Shown here piece after piece: positions 33,382-45,849 of a stretch of 64,000 nucleotides of DNA. A model generated the notes under the pieces. That model had not been told where the DNA came from, did no database searches, and worked only from the letters and a program-made list of their open reading frames with translations. Numbering within the stretch: position 1 is the stretch's first letter; each line of letters opens with the position of its first letter. A program made the translations under genes and the position numbers. Source of the DNA: Erinaceus europaeus (taxonomy: Eukaryota; Chordata; Mammalia; Eulipotyphla; Erinaceidae); assembly GCF_950295315.1 (NCBI RefSeq), contig NC_080166.1, positions 96,601,141 through 96,665,140 on the forward strand, given 5' to 3'.

Positions 33382-33914
33382 TCAGTACTCTTTATGGACC
33401 TATACAGTAAGTGCTCTCAGTTGTTGCCAACTAGTTACTTGTCAACAGTCACTTGTCAAACTAGTCTTATTTGCCTCCAGATTGTCAAACTCTTCATGCT
33501 ATGCGCCCTACGAAATATACGTGTGCACTGCACTAACCACAACAAATACTTAGTATTCAAAATTATGGTCTGAATGGAAGGATGATTAAATAGCTGAATG
33601 ACTGACAGTGAAGAAATAAAGCTGACACATTGCCCAGAAGTCATCAAAGTACATAAATTATGTCAGGAAGACCGAAGAAAGCTTACATTTCCCAAAACAC
33701 TAGAAAATCTGGCACAAGAGACTGACTTTTATTCTGTATAATGAATATAAAAACAATACTAGAAGTCTCAAAAGAGCTGGAAACTGATTCATTCAAAAAT
33801 ATATTGTCACAAACTCCTTCATCCACTGCAATGAAAATCTGATTAAAGTTGATAAGATATATTGACAAATTGTTATACAGCAAGGAGTTTGTGAAAACTC
33901 AAATTTCTTGCTAT
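33382..33914. other. No gene or recognised repeat
   Basis: Single-copy-looking sequence. Confidence 0.4.
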
Positions 33915-33928
33915 AAACTAGGATGTTG

Positions 33929-34148
33929 AGGGGCCAGACATTGGTGCACTTAGTTAAGCACACATACTACAGTGCACAGGGTTCTGGGTTCAAGCTTCTG
34001 GTCCCCACCTGCAAGGGAAAAGCCTTACAAGTAGTAAAGTACAACTGCAGATATCTCTCTGCCTCTCTCTCTCTCTCTATCTCCCTCTTCCCTCTCAATT
34101 CTCTTTGCCTCTATTCAATAGTAAATAAATAAATAAAAGTTAAAAAAT
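33929..34148 (+). mobile_element. SINE-1, with TSD
   Basis: 'ggggccagacattggtgcac' head to an (AAAT)n tail. The flanks aaactaggatgttg (33915-33928) and aaattaggatattg (34149-34162) match at 12 of 14. Confidence 0.9.
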
Positions 34149-34162
34149 AAATTAGGATATTG

Positions 34163-35999
34163 CAGGGGTTTCAAAACTACTTATCTCTCCCCACTCCAAA
34201 AAAGCTAATTAAAGGACATGATTACATGTATGTTCATGAGTATATAAACATATATACATGTGCATGTAATATATATATACACATACATATATATCTTCTG
34301 AGAAACACAGGTGATGGCAAAGCAGAGGATAAGTATATGGGTATATATATATATCTGGAATCTTCCAGAAACATGTAAAGTATACAAGCAAAAACTTCTA
34401 TCACTCTAAGCAATGTTTACTTCCTCTTACTGAGAATCACTTGAGTTTGTTTTCTTAAATTCTGTGTCTGCTGTTCTAATTTCACTCTGTCTTAAATACC
34501 ATTTGGCTACATGTCTTCACAACCTACTCAATTCCATTGATTTATAGCCTAGGGAAATGTCTCCCAGATAACCTTAAAACAACAGATTTCTTTGTGTTAA
34601 CAACAAACATATAAACAGTCTGGAGATTTGGGGGTCGGGGCAAGCACTTACAAGTTTAAGAAACTGATCTGGCTATTTTTGAAGGCTTTCAACAATTCTT
34701 AAGTTAAGATGGACAGTCTGTGGATTAATTTGTTCAGATAGAAGACTAGACTCCATTTCATGCTAAGGACCCAAGCAGCCTCTGGGAAGTCAGCTTAGTC
34801 CTTGTATCCTTCAGCATAAGAAATCCCAGGTAAATGTGGAATCTTTGAAATGCCTCCCTCTCCCATGTGCTTTTCTTTTGTGGGAGGAAACATATAATTA
34901 TTTGTATGTCTTTTTCCTGGTGTAGGCACGGAAAGGCAGTAATTGCCTTGTCTGCTTCATTGCTCTACCACTGGTGGCACTATATGATGTCCAATAAATT
35001 CAATTGTGGTTGAATGACCAAGTTGGTATTTGCCTCAAGCTTGCATCATCACAAAGAAGCATGGCACCATGGGAAAGTCACTAATCTCAAAATTTCCTTG
35101 TATTTTCTTCTATTGTAAAAAGCTAAAGAGTAATGGTCTAAGATGCTTCAGAGTTTGTTTTTTTTCTTATATAGGGTTGTTGGAAAAATCATGACATATT
35201 TGTCTATCCTTTCCTATGCAAACATGAGTCATAACTTTTCTGATAACCCAGTAGTAAATTAACCAAGAGTATTAAAATATATTCCTTGGATAGTAGAACA
35301 CTTTCAAGCTCTGCTATATTGTGGTTTAGGTACACTGCATTCTTCTGTGTTGGTTTTTCTTCCTTTTTTGAAATCATATTAGAGTTTTAGGTTACATGCA
35401 TGTAGGCAAAGCAAAGATGCTTGTAGGAAATGAAAAACACATATTATGTGAAAGAATACATAAACTAAAAAAGGAAATGAGAAAATTTTTGATAAGGGAA
35501 CTATTAAGTATTTTCCAAGGAAACGACATGTATACCCTATAAAGACAGTCAATCTTCTGGCAGCCGAATCTCCATCTTGGAAGGTGGTTTTTAATGGATA
35601 AGCAAAGCAGGAGACAAGAGACACAGGGAGGAATGTTTTAAGTTCTAATAGAATCACTGCTGATGCTATATTTAATAGCTTCTCTCAGAAATCTGGAACA
35701 CACAGACATATGCTTTCAACATTTAAGGAAAAATGAGTATGAAATCCTATCGCTAATAGGAAGAGGCTCTTTTTTTTTGATGTCTAGTCTATTGTTCTCC
35801 ACTTATTTGATTTTACAAGTGACTTTATAAATTCCTTTGTTTGAAATAGTTCATCTTTCTCTTTGGTTCCTGTTGACTGTAGAAATAGACCTAAACTGGG
35901 GGGGTGGGGGGGGTTTGCAGACACCTATTACAGGGAGCTGAGAAATTATACCTATGTGTCAACAACTTTACTGTAAGCCATTTGGCCCAATTTAAAGTT
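34163..35999. other. No gene; AT-rich with small simple repeats
   Basis: (AT/CA) patches at 34215-34360, then about 1.6 kb of single-copy-looking DNA. A G-rich stretch lies at 35899-35914. Confidence 0.45.
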
Positions 36000-36118
36000 A
36001 TATATATATAATTTTTTAAAGAGAGAAATAAACCAGAACACTGATCAGCTGTGGGAGATAGTGGTGAACCAGGATTTGAAGGAGGGACTTCAGGCATGCA
36101 AGTTCTGTTTTAACCAGC
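36000..36118 (-). mobile_element. SINE-2 remnant
   Basis: Inverted: 'aaagagagaaataaaccaga', 'tgaaccaggatttgaagg', 'aggcatgcaagttctgtttt' and 'aaccagcc'. Confidence 0.6.
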
Positions 36119-36439
36119 CTAAATATCTATCCAACCTTAGGCTATTTTCTTTTTTCAGTCTGCTAATTAGAATGTGCAATGGTCACTTTAAAATTTTGTG
36201 TTTTAAATGATTAAAAAATGCTTAAAATACACTTAATTTGTGAGAAAAAATGTTTTTTTTAGCAATGAAGCAATTCTGTCAGGGACAATAAGAAATCCCA
36301 CTCTAACCAGCCTCATTTTGATGGCCATAATTTTTATTGACTCCAAAATAAATGTCTCAGAGACATCCAGAAACATTTTTGGTATGCTTGTATTTCCCAT
36401 AAAGTTTACAAGAGAAATAACTTCAACTGTCCTGTTTTT

Positions 36440-36650
36440 TTTTTTTTTTATTACTATTATTTGTGGAACCAAGACCTAATGCATTGAATGGCTCTACTTA
36501 TCCCAAGCTGACTTTGTCATTCAGAAAGAGAGAAAGAATGAGAGACAGCACAGCACAGAGCTTCCCCCAGTGTTGTATCACTTCCATGTAGTGCTAGGCA
36601 GGAAACTGAGATGTTCACATTACAAGGGACATTGCCCAATGAATTCTCTC
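36440..36650 (-). mobile_element. SINE-2 copy
   Basis: Poly-T, 'cattcagaaagagagaaag', 'acagagcttcccccagtgtt' and 'tgcccaatgaattctctctc' at the degraded head. Confidence 0.6.
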
Positions 36651-36782
36651 TCAAACTGTGTTTTGTCAATTGTGAAAGATGATTGAGTCAAGTAATATAG
36701 GTGTGAAATTAAACTGGTGTGGGGATAATAAACTAACAGAAAATATCAGTATCAACTCAAAGGAAAATCATTATTTTCACTG

Positions 36783-36989
36783 AGGGTGCACCTGGTTGAG
36801 CACACATGGTGCAGTGCACAGGACCCAGGTTTGAGTCCCTGGTTACCAGCTGCAGGGGGAAAGCTTTACAAATGGTGAAACAGTGCTTCAGGCGTCTCTT
36901 TTCTTCTCTATCTCTTCCTTCCCTCTCGATTTCTGACTTGTCTCTATCCAATAAATAAAGATAACAATTTTAAAAAATATTTAAAAGAA
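36783..36989 (+). mobile_element. SINE-1, head slightly truncated
   Basis: Starts at 'agggtgcacctggttgagca', B box 'ggtttgagtcc', 'ctgcagggggaaagctttac', pyrimidine stretch, 'ctatccaataaataaag' tail. Confidence 0.9.
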
Positions 36990-37560
36990 CTCAACTGAAA
37001 TGGTGACTATGCTACAAATTAACACTGTTCAGAGACTGAACAATAGTATTTACATATTAAACCATATTTTCTCCGTCTATACAAACTTCATGCATTTCTG
37101 AAAAAATTACTTTGAAAGTATTTTTAATCATATTTATACGAGTCATTTGATTTAGTCAATAAGTCAGAAATTATCAGTTTGGGTCTAAAATGATTTATTG
37201 AAACAATGTGGTTTCTTGTGTTTTATTGAAAAGTCAGCTGACATAAAGACTTATTCTGTAAGAAACTCCACTTGCAGGTAGAACACCAGTTTACATGTTT
37301 CAACATTATTTCTTAGTAAATAATATTTATTCATTGTTAAAAAGAATGTTTTGTAAGTTTCTTTGGAGATATTTTCTACTTAAATCTGTCCTAGAACATC
37401 TGGTAAAGTTTAAAAATTTGAAAATTTCAAATGTCAAATTTGAATCCATTCATCAGATCATACTTGTCTTTTTTTAAATTTTTGAGCAACAGATATTTGC
37501 TTATTCATTCAGCTATGTATTTGTATATATCAATATTTTAAAGGTCTAATTTATTTATTC
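36990..37560. other. No gene or recognised repeat
   Basis: AT-rich single-copy-looking DNA. Confidence 0.4.
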
Positions 37561-37690
37561 ACTTATTTATTTTGTATTGGGGGGATTAATGGTTTACAGT
37601 ATTGGTCTTGGTGGTTAGGTCATGATAGGGAATTGTTTTGTCCAGAATAGTAGTACATGGTTACTTGAAAAAAAAAAATAATAAACTCAG
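37561..37690 (-). mobile_element. Possible L1 3'UTR fragment
   Basis: 'tgtattggggggattaatgg' and 'tttacagtattggtcttgg' resemble the inverted L1 end ('ttattggggaattaatgttttaca'). Short and decayed. Confidence 0.4.
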
Positions 37691-38649
37691 TAAGGTGGCA
37701 TGTGGGGCTTTGATTCTTTCTTTGGTTTCATTAAAGAAAGATATGGACTGAGCTAAGCAATTCTAAAAAAATCTCAGATTATATAAATGAACTTGCCACC
37801 AAAGGGGTAAAGGAAGGGGAAAAGGATCTGCCAGAGGATGAAAATAACAAAAATTAAAACACATCTTCCCTGCTTCTCTTTTTCACTTGAATCAGTTCCC
37901 AGGGAAGACTCCCATTTAATTTAAAGGATGGTTTTGAGTCTAACAACATTGATAGTCAGGATGAAGCGACTCCTGGAGGAAACATTATGTTTGTAATGTG
38001 CCTCCATTTCTGTAACCTATTTACCTCATAAAGCCTGATGGATGACTGCACAGCACAGTCACAAATTCATGCAGGGTTCATAGGAAAAACTCTTGTTTGA
38101 ACATTACTAACATTGGATATATATTTTACTATGAGATGTTGGTGTGGAAGAGTATGTCTTAAAAGAGAAAGTGCTTTCTCTCAACATTATGAAGGTTATA
38201 AACCACTCTATATGCATTCAGTAGCTTTAAAATATTGCCCAAAGGATGGTTGAGAAATAGGTATTTCAGAATAAGATTATCATAAATTGAAAACTGAGAG
38301 TTCAAATGGAAACCCAAGATAACATATCACTTTATATACTAGTTGTTAAAAACTAGGGGCTCAATTTGAATTTTTATGTGTATTCTCACATACTATTGCA
38401 TTAATATAAATTGGTGGGTTTTATGGCATTTTCTTTTCTAAGCCTATGAAACTATTTGAAGTGACTGTAAGCAAAACGTACACACTTATCAGTAAAGTAG
38501 TTCATGTAAGAAAAAAAAACACAATGAACCATCATCTTCTCTAAGAATGAGTCAAAGAAGAATTGAAGATTAAAGGTGAATATGAAAACATGGGACAATG
38601 TTATTACAAACTTGATCAAAATTACTTCACCCAGCTACCCATATATATT
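37691..38649. other. Single-copy segment, no repeat seen
   Basis: About 0.95 kb with moderate GC at 37860-38060 and no repeat landmarks. No coding frame is recognised. Confidence 0.45.
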
Positions 38650-38862
38650 TTTTCATTTTTTATTATCTTTATTTATTGGATAGAGACAACCAGAAATCAA
38701 GTGGGAAGGGGTAGCAGAGAAGGGAGAGAAACAGAGAGACATCTGCCACACTGCTTCACCACTCTCAAAGCTTTCCCCTTGCAGGTGGGGACTGGGGGCT
38801 CAAACCCAGATCCTTGAGCATTGCAACATATGTGCTCAACCAGGTGCACCACCACCAGCCCC
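38650..38862 (-). mobile_element. SINE-1 copy
   Basis: Inverted: 'tattggatagagacaaccag', 'actgcttcaccactctcaaa', 'cttgcaggtggggactggg' and 'aaccaggtgcaccaccacca'. Confidence 0.9.
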
Positions 38863-40320
38863 TCTTTATTTTTATTATATAGTTATAACTCTAGTTTTCC
38901 ATAATACAACGCATATATGGGAAATGAAACCATTTGATGAGCACATGTGAGAAATATGAGCTTTAACTACAAAGACCTTATAAAGTAAGAAAGAATGCAC
39001 TCAAAAACAACAACAAAAAAATCTTTTTTTTCTGTACTAGTCATTTTGGCAGGTCACATATATCTTAATGCCAAGATGAAGCCATTATTATAAAGCATAG
39101 AATTTCTCTTTGGGAATTATTTCAGGGCCTGAACTCCTGGCTAATCAGAATATTCATAGAAGCAAATATGTGCCCTTTTAGTGACAAATTCCACTAGTGT
39201 CAAATGGCCAGAAGCTACAAAGAGAGACTTGCTTCTAATTTTTAAAGATGTTGGGTCAATTTCCTATTTTGCTTATGACTAGAGAACCTACAACAACTCA
39301 GGAAATGTAGGCACAACAACCTACTGCATTTTCCAAAGGTGCCCAGAATCCAGAAGTCTAGGAGGAGACTCAGGTATTCAAAACTTGATGGTCCAGAAGA
39401 AACTTAAAAAGTATTTATTCCTGAAGAGTTGGTATTGCCACAGGGAACTAGAGGGCGTGTATGGTGTTTGTCTTACTGTTTGGGCTACTCAATAAAAGCT
39501 GTCATTAGGACTGCCATTTTGTCTAGAGTATGACTCCATAAGGGCAAATCAAAGTGACCTAGATTGAGGAAAATATCAACGGTCATAGACATAGGTTACT
39601 GAGTGCTGCTCCTGTGAAAAGTTGCATAGTGGGCTTTAGGATGTTCTGCTGTTTAAAATAAAAAGTTGATGGAATAACACAATTAAAGAATATATACGGA
39701 ACTCTCAAAAATTAATTATTAAATATATGGTATGAAATCTTAAGAAAACTAACTTGCCAGTAAAAAGTAGAGGTGAGTAGGAAGTTCAGACATGTAGGTG
39801 TTTTGGTGAAAAAAAAATTTTAGTAACACATTCTGATTTCCAAATGGCATCTGATATGATATACTTGTGGTCACATAAGAGAAGCATCAGGTGAATAGTA
39901 GCAATATCAGAAGACTCAAAGCTGATTGGTTAACCTCACTGCCAGAAAACTGACACAAGGGTAGTAAAGGAGAGGTAGTAAAAAGGAAGATCTTGGAATT
40001 TCCTGATAAAGTTCATATCAAATGAAACAAATGATTCTGAATGAAAAGAAGAGATAATGAAGCAGAAGTAAAAATTCTTAGTGTTCTGACAGAAGTACTA
40101 GACAGTAATCAGTGAGACTATTTTAAAGCAGAAAGTCAGAATCAACATATGTGCTCATATTTAACTTGTCATTGCACAAATAAAATATGTAAAAAAGAAA
40201 AAATCCTGATTTAACAGTCAGTAGGAAAAAAAGTTGGTGGTTTATGATGATAGCAAACTCAGTAAGATACTACCATGAAAGTGATAGATCTAGTTTCTTT
40301 CTTATCCCCTTCCTGCTTGC
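38863..40320. other. No gene or recognised repeat
   Basis: About 1.5 kb of AT-rich single-copy-looking DNA. Confidence 0.45.
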
Positions 40321-40615
40321 CTTTTTTTTTTTTCTTTTTATGCCTCCAGGGTTATTGCTAGGGCTTGGTGCCTTCCCAGTGTATCCACTGCTCTTGATGG
40401 CCATTTTTTCCATTTTATTGGCGAGGAAGGAGAGAAATTGAGAAGGGAGGAGAAGGCAGAGGGGGAGAGAAAGAAAGACACCTGCAGATCTGCTTCACCG
40501 CTTGTGCAGTGAACCTTAGCCTTCAGGTGGAGAGCCGCGGGCTGGAACCAGGATCCTAGTGGGTTCTTGTGTTTGTACTATGTGGGCTTAACCAGTGTGT
40601 CACCTCGCAGCCCCC
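40321..40615 (-). mobile_element. SINE-1, long form
   Basis: Poly-T, the 3' module ('cctccagggttattgctagg'), body and head 'cacctcgcagccccc'. The B-box region reads 'ggctggaaccagg'. Confidence 0.9.
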
Positions 40616-42079
40616 AAGACCTAATTTTCTAGCAAAACCAAATTATGCATGAATAGATAGTTTCAGATATTTCTATACCACTAGGAAAATTTTAAAAGTG
40701 AATGAAACTGGCATGATTTCTACCAACAGATTGTCATAAATGATAAGAATTATAACCTCCAGCATGGGCAAAAGTTTGGTTTCCCTCACAGGCTGTTGAA
40801 AAGTAAATGAAATGTGAATTAAAACCTTTACAAATGCACATATGTTTGCTAATGTACACCTAGGAATCTTGCCAAAGAAAGCAGTTACAAATATAGTCAA
40901 ACATGTTTGTACAGAAATGATTATCAGAGTGCTGTTTATAGAGATGCCAAAGAGAAAACAGTGTTATTGTCCGGTTTAAAGGGAAAAGGCTGAGTAGCTT
41001 CCAAAGACACTGATTTTCAGTGAAACACAACATAGAATTAAAGAGCCATCACTCATACTACATTTTGATTGGTGAAAATTCCATGAAGGCAATGACAGGT
41101 TGTTGAGTGAGGAAAACGTATTGCAGAAAAATAGGTTACATGGTCTGTGTATCTGTGACTCTCCTGATAATAATAGTTATAAGGTGATATAATATGCACA
41201 ACTTATATATGAAATGACATTTAATGTTATGGTAAGTGTCAACTAGGCATGCCCATTTTTTGTCTTTTTTGTATATTTGTATAAATTCAAAATAAATTAA
41301 AAAGTAGAAAACTACTGATAAATTAGGAGAGAGTATATGTGGCTAATGTTTAATATTAGGTCTATAAGAATACAATATTCAGTTTGTTTTAGGTTAATAA
41401 ATCCTTGGATGCTACTGGAATCATGTTTGGAAAATTCATAAAAAGTTGAACAATAATATGGTTCTCTGATCTTCAAAGTTCTGTCATTTTTCTGGCTACT
41501 CATCAGGCAGGAAATTCCATGCTAAATAATTTTGAAGTACTTTTATGGAGGCTTCTCAAGTCCAGCTTCATTCTAGGCTACGGACCAGTCTGATTTATAA
41601 ATATGCTTTTTCAATGTGTAGAAACAGCTTGTCTTTGCTGTGTATATGTACATAAACACATTAGTGGCTTAGGAGGAAGGTAGGTGCATATATTGTAAGA
41701 AACAACTCATTTTTAGTAAACTGTACAGAGATAAAAAATTTGTGAAATCCTTCAGCGTTTCTAATTCATTGTATTGAACTTTGGGTGAGAGGAGCAAGGT
41801 TTCACAAGGGAGACTTGGCTTTAGTAAATATTTCTCTGAGGAATGAAGGGTTGTACAGAAAAGAGTCAGCATGTTGCTGGCCAAGGTGCAACTGTCAATA
41901 GAAAAGTTATTTCTTCAGAGGTTCAGATGCTTACAAAGAGGTAGAGAATGAAAACCAAGCAAAATAAACTAACAGAAATGTGAAACTAAATTGGAAAATT
42001 CTAGCTAGTGGTTGGTACAGAAGAGAAAATGCTAGACATATTAACCTCAGCATACCCTGTTACCTACCTCCAAGTTTTT
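40616..42079. other. No gene or recognised repeat
   Basis: About 1.5 kb of AT-rich single-copy-looking DNA. Confidence 0.45.
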
Positions 42080-42090
42080 TGAATTTTGAA

Positions 42091-42313
42091 ATTAAGAAAA
42101 AAAAAATATATATATATATATAGAGAGAGAGAGATAGGACAGAGAGAAACTGAGAGGGAAGGGGGAAATAGAGAGGGAGAGACACCTGCTATACTACTTC
42201 ACCACTTATGAATCTCCCCCTTCCCCCTATGGCAGGTGGGGGCCAGTGGCTTGAACCCAGGTCCTTATGTATGACAATGTGCACACTCAACCAGGTGCAC
42301 CACTCTCTAGCCC
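42091..42313 (-). mobile_element. SINE-1, with TSD
   Basis: A-rich tail turned into (AT)n(AG)n, then an inverted body and head. tgaattttgaa occurs at 42080-42090 and 42314-42324. Confidence 0.92.
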
Positions 42314-42499
42314 TGAATTTTGAATTTTTAAGTGAATTCTGACTAATAAAATATGTGAAGAAATGTTTATTATAAACATTAAAATAAGAGGGTATTTAAC
42401 CAAAAGTGATACAATTGTCAACCACATTGTTAATGTGGTTATTTCAGTTGTCAAAATAGCTTTTAAACAAGGTCCTCCCCCCATTCTCCATCCCCAAGT

Positions 42500-42597
42500 A
42501 CTGTTCAGTGTCTTATAGTGTCGCTGTGGATTGACCCTTGGTGCCTTACGCATAAAAAGCTTATTGCATAATACGTATGCTATCTCCGCAGCTCCTC
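42500..42597 (-). mobile_element. SINE-2 head remnant
   Basis: 'ggattgacccttggtgcctt', 'aagcttattgcataatacgt' and 'atgctatctccgcagctcc' match the head half of SINE-2 copies. Confidence 0.6.
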
Positions 42598-44019
42598 AAA
42601 ACAGCTTTTATATCTTAATGTGATATACTTTTTCTTTACCACTGTACCTCTACTAATCAGTCCATAATTAAGTTTTTCTCTTCCCTTTGTATTTTTAACA
42701 TATTCTATATGTGACAGGATCTAATGAGGTAAATTGACCCAACAAGGACTACTTTCCTAACTCAAAAATCTTAGATTTCAGCAAGATGTTTTCATTTTTT
42801 TCCAAGTTTTTATTGATATTCTATACAAATAAACTATATCAAAAATAAGACATTAAGAAATGGAGACTCTTATTGGAATTAGAAAAAGAAATTTCTGGAA
42901 AGTCTGGGAATTAAGTTGTTGATAAAAAGAATACAAGTTACAGGCTTTTCAAAGTGATCATTCAAGTAAATGCTATAGCTAAAAAGTACAAAAACACTTG
43001 TAGTGTGCCCTCTCTTGAAGCAATCTGGCCTATACTACTGATGAGTGTCATTTACACAGATGAATTCCTAGAGTTCCTAACTGACATTCTATGTTTTCAG
43101 TTAATAATGATCTGCATGTATCTAACAATCTGCATATAACTGCCCTCCACTTAAAACTGGACCCTCAAACCCAGTCACTTATCCATCAACAAAAATGTGT
43201 GTATCACATACAATAAGCAAGTTACTGATAGAATGCAAAACCAGGAGCAAATTCCTTATCTTAATAGTATATAATAGAGGAGATAAAACACATGCACAAA
43301 TAACTGTAATATAATCATCAGAGTAAGTACCATAAAAAAGATATGAATTAGGGATCCTGGTAGTTTGGAAAAAGAAGAGATTAGTTCCAGTGCAATACAA
43401 TAATCTACTGTCGGCATAGAAACTATCAGAAAGCAGGGTAAATATTTGGAACCTAGCCTGTGGAAATATAAGATGCTTAGTTCTGTAAGACAGACAGCCA
43501 GCATATGTGAAAGCACTTTGGTCACTGAAGTGATAACTGATTTTGCTTTAATCATCTCAATTTCCACATGCTTTCATTTCTCTCCCAAAGCCAACTTTGA
43601 TTTTTTTTTTCACCTGTACAAGATTTGGAAAAAAAAACTTAAATATTCCTACATAAAGCTATGGTTGAATCTATAGATTTCACTGAGTTAGCTGGCCTGA
43701 TCAAAACAACAAAACATGTGGCTTGTTGGCAGAAATAAACCGTAACAGATAATCCTTAGAACAGGGCAAGAAGATAACACTTAGTGCTTCTGTAAATTCA
43801 TAATGAGAACAAATATCTGACAGAATGGGAAAACTTGATTCTCTTCTTCCCCAAAAGTTAGATTTATTGCAAAGAAGAGAAAATACCCAAGACAGAGCAA
43901 GCTTAGTAACATTTGGTGCACATATCAGTAGAGGGAAAAGTCTATATTTAAATTCTACTAAAAAAGGATCTTTTGTTTCCTCAATTATAACAACAGACTC
44001 ACAAAAATCTCTTGTTTCT
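42598..44019. other. No gene or recognised repeat
   Basis: About 1.4 kb of single-copy-looking DNA. Open frames of 103 residues (43256-43567) and 127 residues (43701-44084) on the minus strand have no recognisable domain, and the second runs into a SINE. Confidence 0.45.
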
Positions 44020-44054
44020 AGGACTGGGCGGTGGCACACCTGATTGAGGGTACA
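44020..44054 (+). mobile_element. SINE-1, first part, split by an L1
   Basis: 'aggactgggcggtggcacac' head, cut at about 'gagggtacaca'. It continues at 44696. Confidence 0.8.
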
Positions 44055-44695
44055 CATTGCTGGGGGGAATGTAAATTGGACCAAACCCTGAGAAGAGTAG
44101 TCTGGAGATCTCTCAGAAGTCTAGAAATGGATCTACCCTATGACTAAGCAACTCCCCTCCTGAGGATATATCCTAAACAACCAAACACACCCATACAAGA
44201 AGATGTGTGTATATCTATGTTCACAGTAGCACAATTTGTAATTGCCAAAACTTGGAAACAACCTCAATGTCCAATAACAGATGAGTGGCTGAGAAAATCA
44301 CCCATGGAATACTACTCAGCTATGAGGAATATTGAATTCACTTTCTTCTCCTTGTCTTTACTGGAACATGAAGGAATCATGAAAGTGAGGTAACCCAGAA
44401 AGAGAAGGATGAATATGGGATAATCTCACTCATGAAACAAAATTGAGACATAAGAATAGAAATGGGAAATGCAAAGTAAACTTGAACTGGGTCTAGTGTA
44501 TTGCACCAAAGTAAAGGACTTGGGGGTGGAGGTGGGGAGGGCAGCTTTCAGGTTCTGGTGTATGATGATGAAGGAGGACCTGGGCTGGGTGCTAAAGGGT
44601 TTGACAGAAAACTAAGAAAATGCAATGCATGTACCAACAACTGTGTTGACTGTAAACCATTTATCCCCCCATCAAAATAAAAGTCAGTAAATAAA
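44055..44695 (+). mobile_element. L1 LINE, 5'-truncated (0.64 kb), inside a SINE-1
   Basis: The ORF2 C-terminal region starts at 'ttgctggggggaatgtaaat'. Motifs FVIAKTWKQPQCP and EYYSAMRN are readable (44205-44393). It then has the L1 3'UTR ('caccaaagtaaaggacttgg') and an AATAAA-like end. The frame is broken. It is the same family as the 13.65-18.69 kb L1. Confidence 0.92.
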
Positions 44696-44844
44696 ATGTA
44701 CAAGGACTCAACTTCAAGCCACCAGTCCCTAACCACAGGGGTGAACCTTCACTAATAGTGAAGCCATACTGCAGCTGTCTCTATTTCCCCCTTCACTCTT
44801 GCTTTTTCTCTGTCCAATCAAACTAATAAAATTATAAAATAGAA
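44696..44844 (+). mobile_element. SINE-1, second part, after the L1
   Basis: Resumes with 'tgtacaaggactcaacttca', 'ccagtccctaaccacagggg', pyrimidine stretch and an A-rich tail. Confidence 0.85.
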
Positions 44845-45130
44845 GGAGTTGGGCAGTAGCGTAGTGGGTTAAGAGCATGTGGTGCAAAGCGCAAGGACGG
44901 GCGTAAGGATCCCGGTTCAAGCCCCCAGCTCCCCAACTGCAGGGGAGTCGCTTCACAGGCGGTGAAGCAGGTCAGCAGGTGTCTATCTTTCTCTTCTCCT
45001 CTCTGTTTTCACCTCCTCTCTCCATTTCTCTCTGTCCTATCCAACAATGATGACATCAATAGCAATAATAACCTCAGCAATAAAAGGGAATAAATAAATA
45101 ATAAATAAATAAAAGGGAATAAATAAATAT
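44845..45130 (+). mobile_element. SINE-1, full length, young type
   Basis: 'ggagttgggcagtagcgtag' head with an A box close to consensus, B box 'ggttcaagccc', 'aggggagtcgcttcacaggc', 'tatccaacaatgatgacatc' and an AAAT-rich tail. A short TSD-like 'aaaatag' lies on both sides. Confidence 0.93.
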
Positions 45131-45187
45131 TAAAAATAGATACCTTACTTCTTTCCAAACCTGGTGAATAATGTGGCTGTGAGAAGG

Positions 45188-45370
45188 GCAGGAGAGACAC
45201 TTAACTGTACAGCACACTGGCCTTGTAATCTTGTAATGTGCCTGGCTCAGGGTAGAACCCTGGCACCATGTGGGAATGTCACTAAAGATTTGGAAAGCTC
45301 TGGTGGTATTTCTGTCTCTGTCTCTCACACACAAATATACAGACATAAACAAATATATGCTGGGGAAGAG
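45188..45370 (+). mobile_element. SINE-2 copy
   Basis: 'ggagagacacttaactgtac', 'cagggtagaaccctggcacc', 'ctctggtggtatttctgtct' and CA-rich end. Confidence 0.6.
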
Positions 45371-45469
45371 TGAACTGTATGTGTGAGACTCAAGAACTGG
45401 CAATGTAATAATAATATGGTTATCATATTAATATTTACTGGGCACTATCAATGTGCTATCTCTTTCTCT

Positions 45470-45605
45470 CTTTAATGATGCATTTTTTACAACAGAGAAA
45501 GTGGAGAGAGAGCAAGCTAAAAGATCACTCAAGTACATGCAATGCCAGGTATCAGACTTAGGACCCCGTGTCCAGCTCTATAGCCACTGTGCAATGTCCC
45601 AGGCT
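45470..45605 (-). mobile_element. SINE-2 copy
   Basis: 'acaacagagaaagtggagag', 'ccaggtatcagacttaggac' and head 'agccactgtgcaatgtccca'. Confidence 0.6.
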
Positions 45606-45849
45606 TCTCAGTGTGTTTGTAACACATGAGTATCTTTAATTATTCTGTATTAAGTGGAAGGTTGTAATATGATTCCTTAGGGAAAAAAAGATGCAAGTTA
45701 TAATTATAGATTGCTTGGAGGGGAAAACGATATATACCACCTTGCCTTCTTTTTACAGAGAAGCTATTAACAAACTGTGCAGAGTAAAGGACCTTGAAAA
45801 AACTGTCATTAATTAAAAAAAATAATAACATGCATTTAAATGATTTTTA

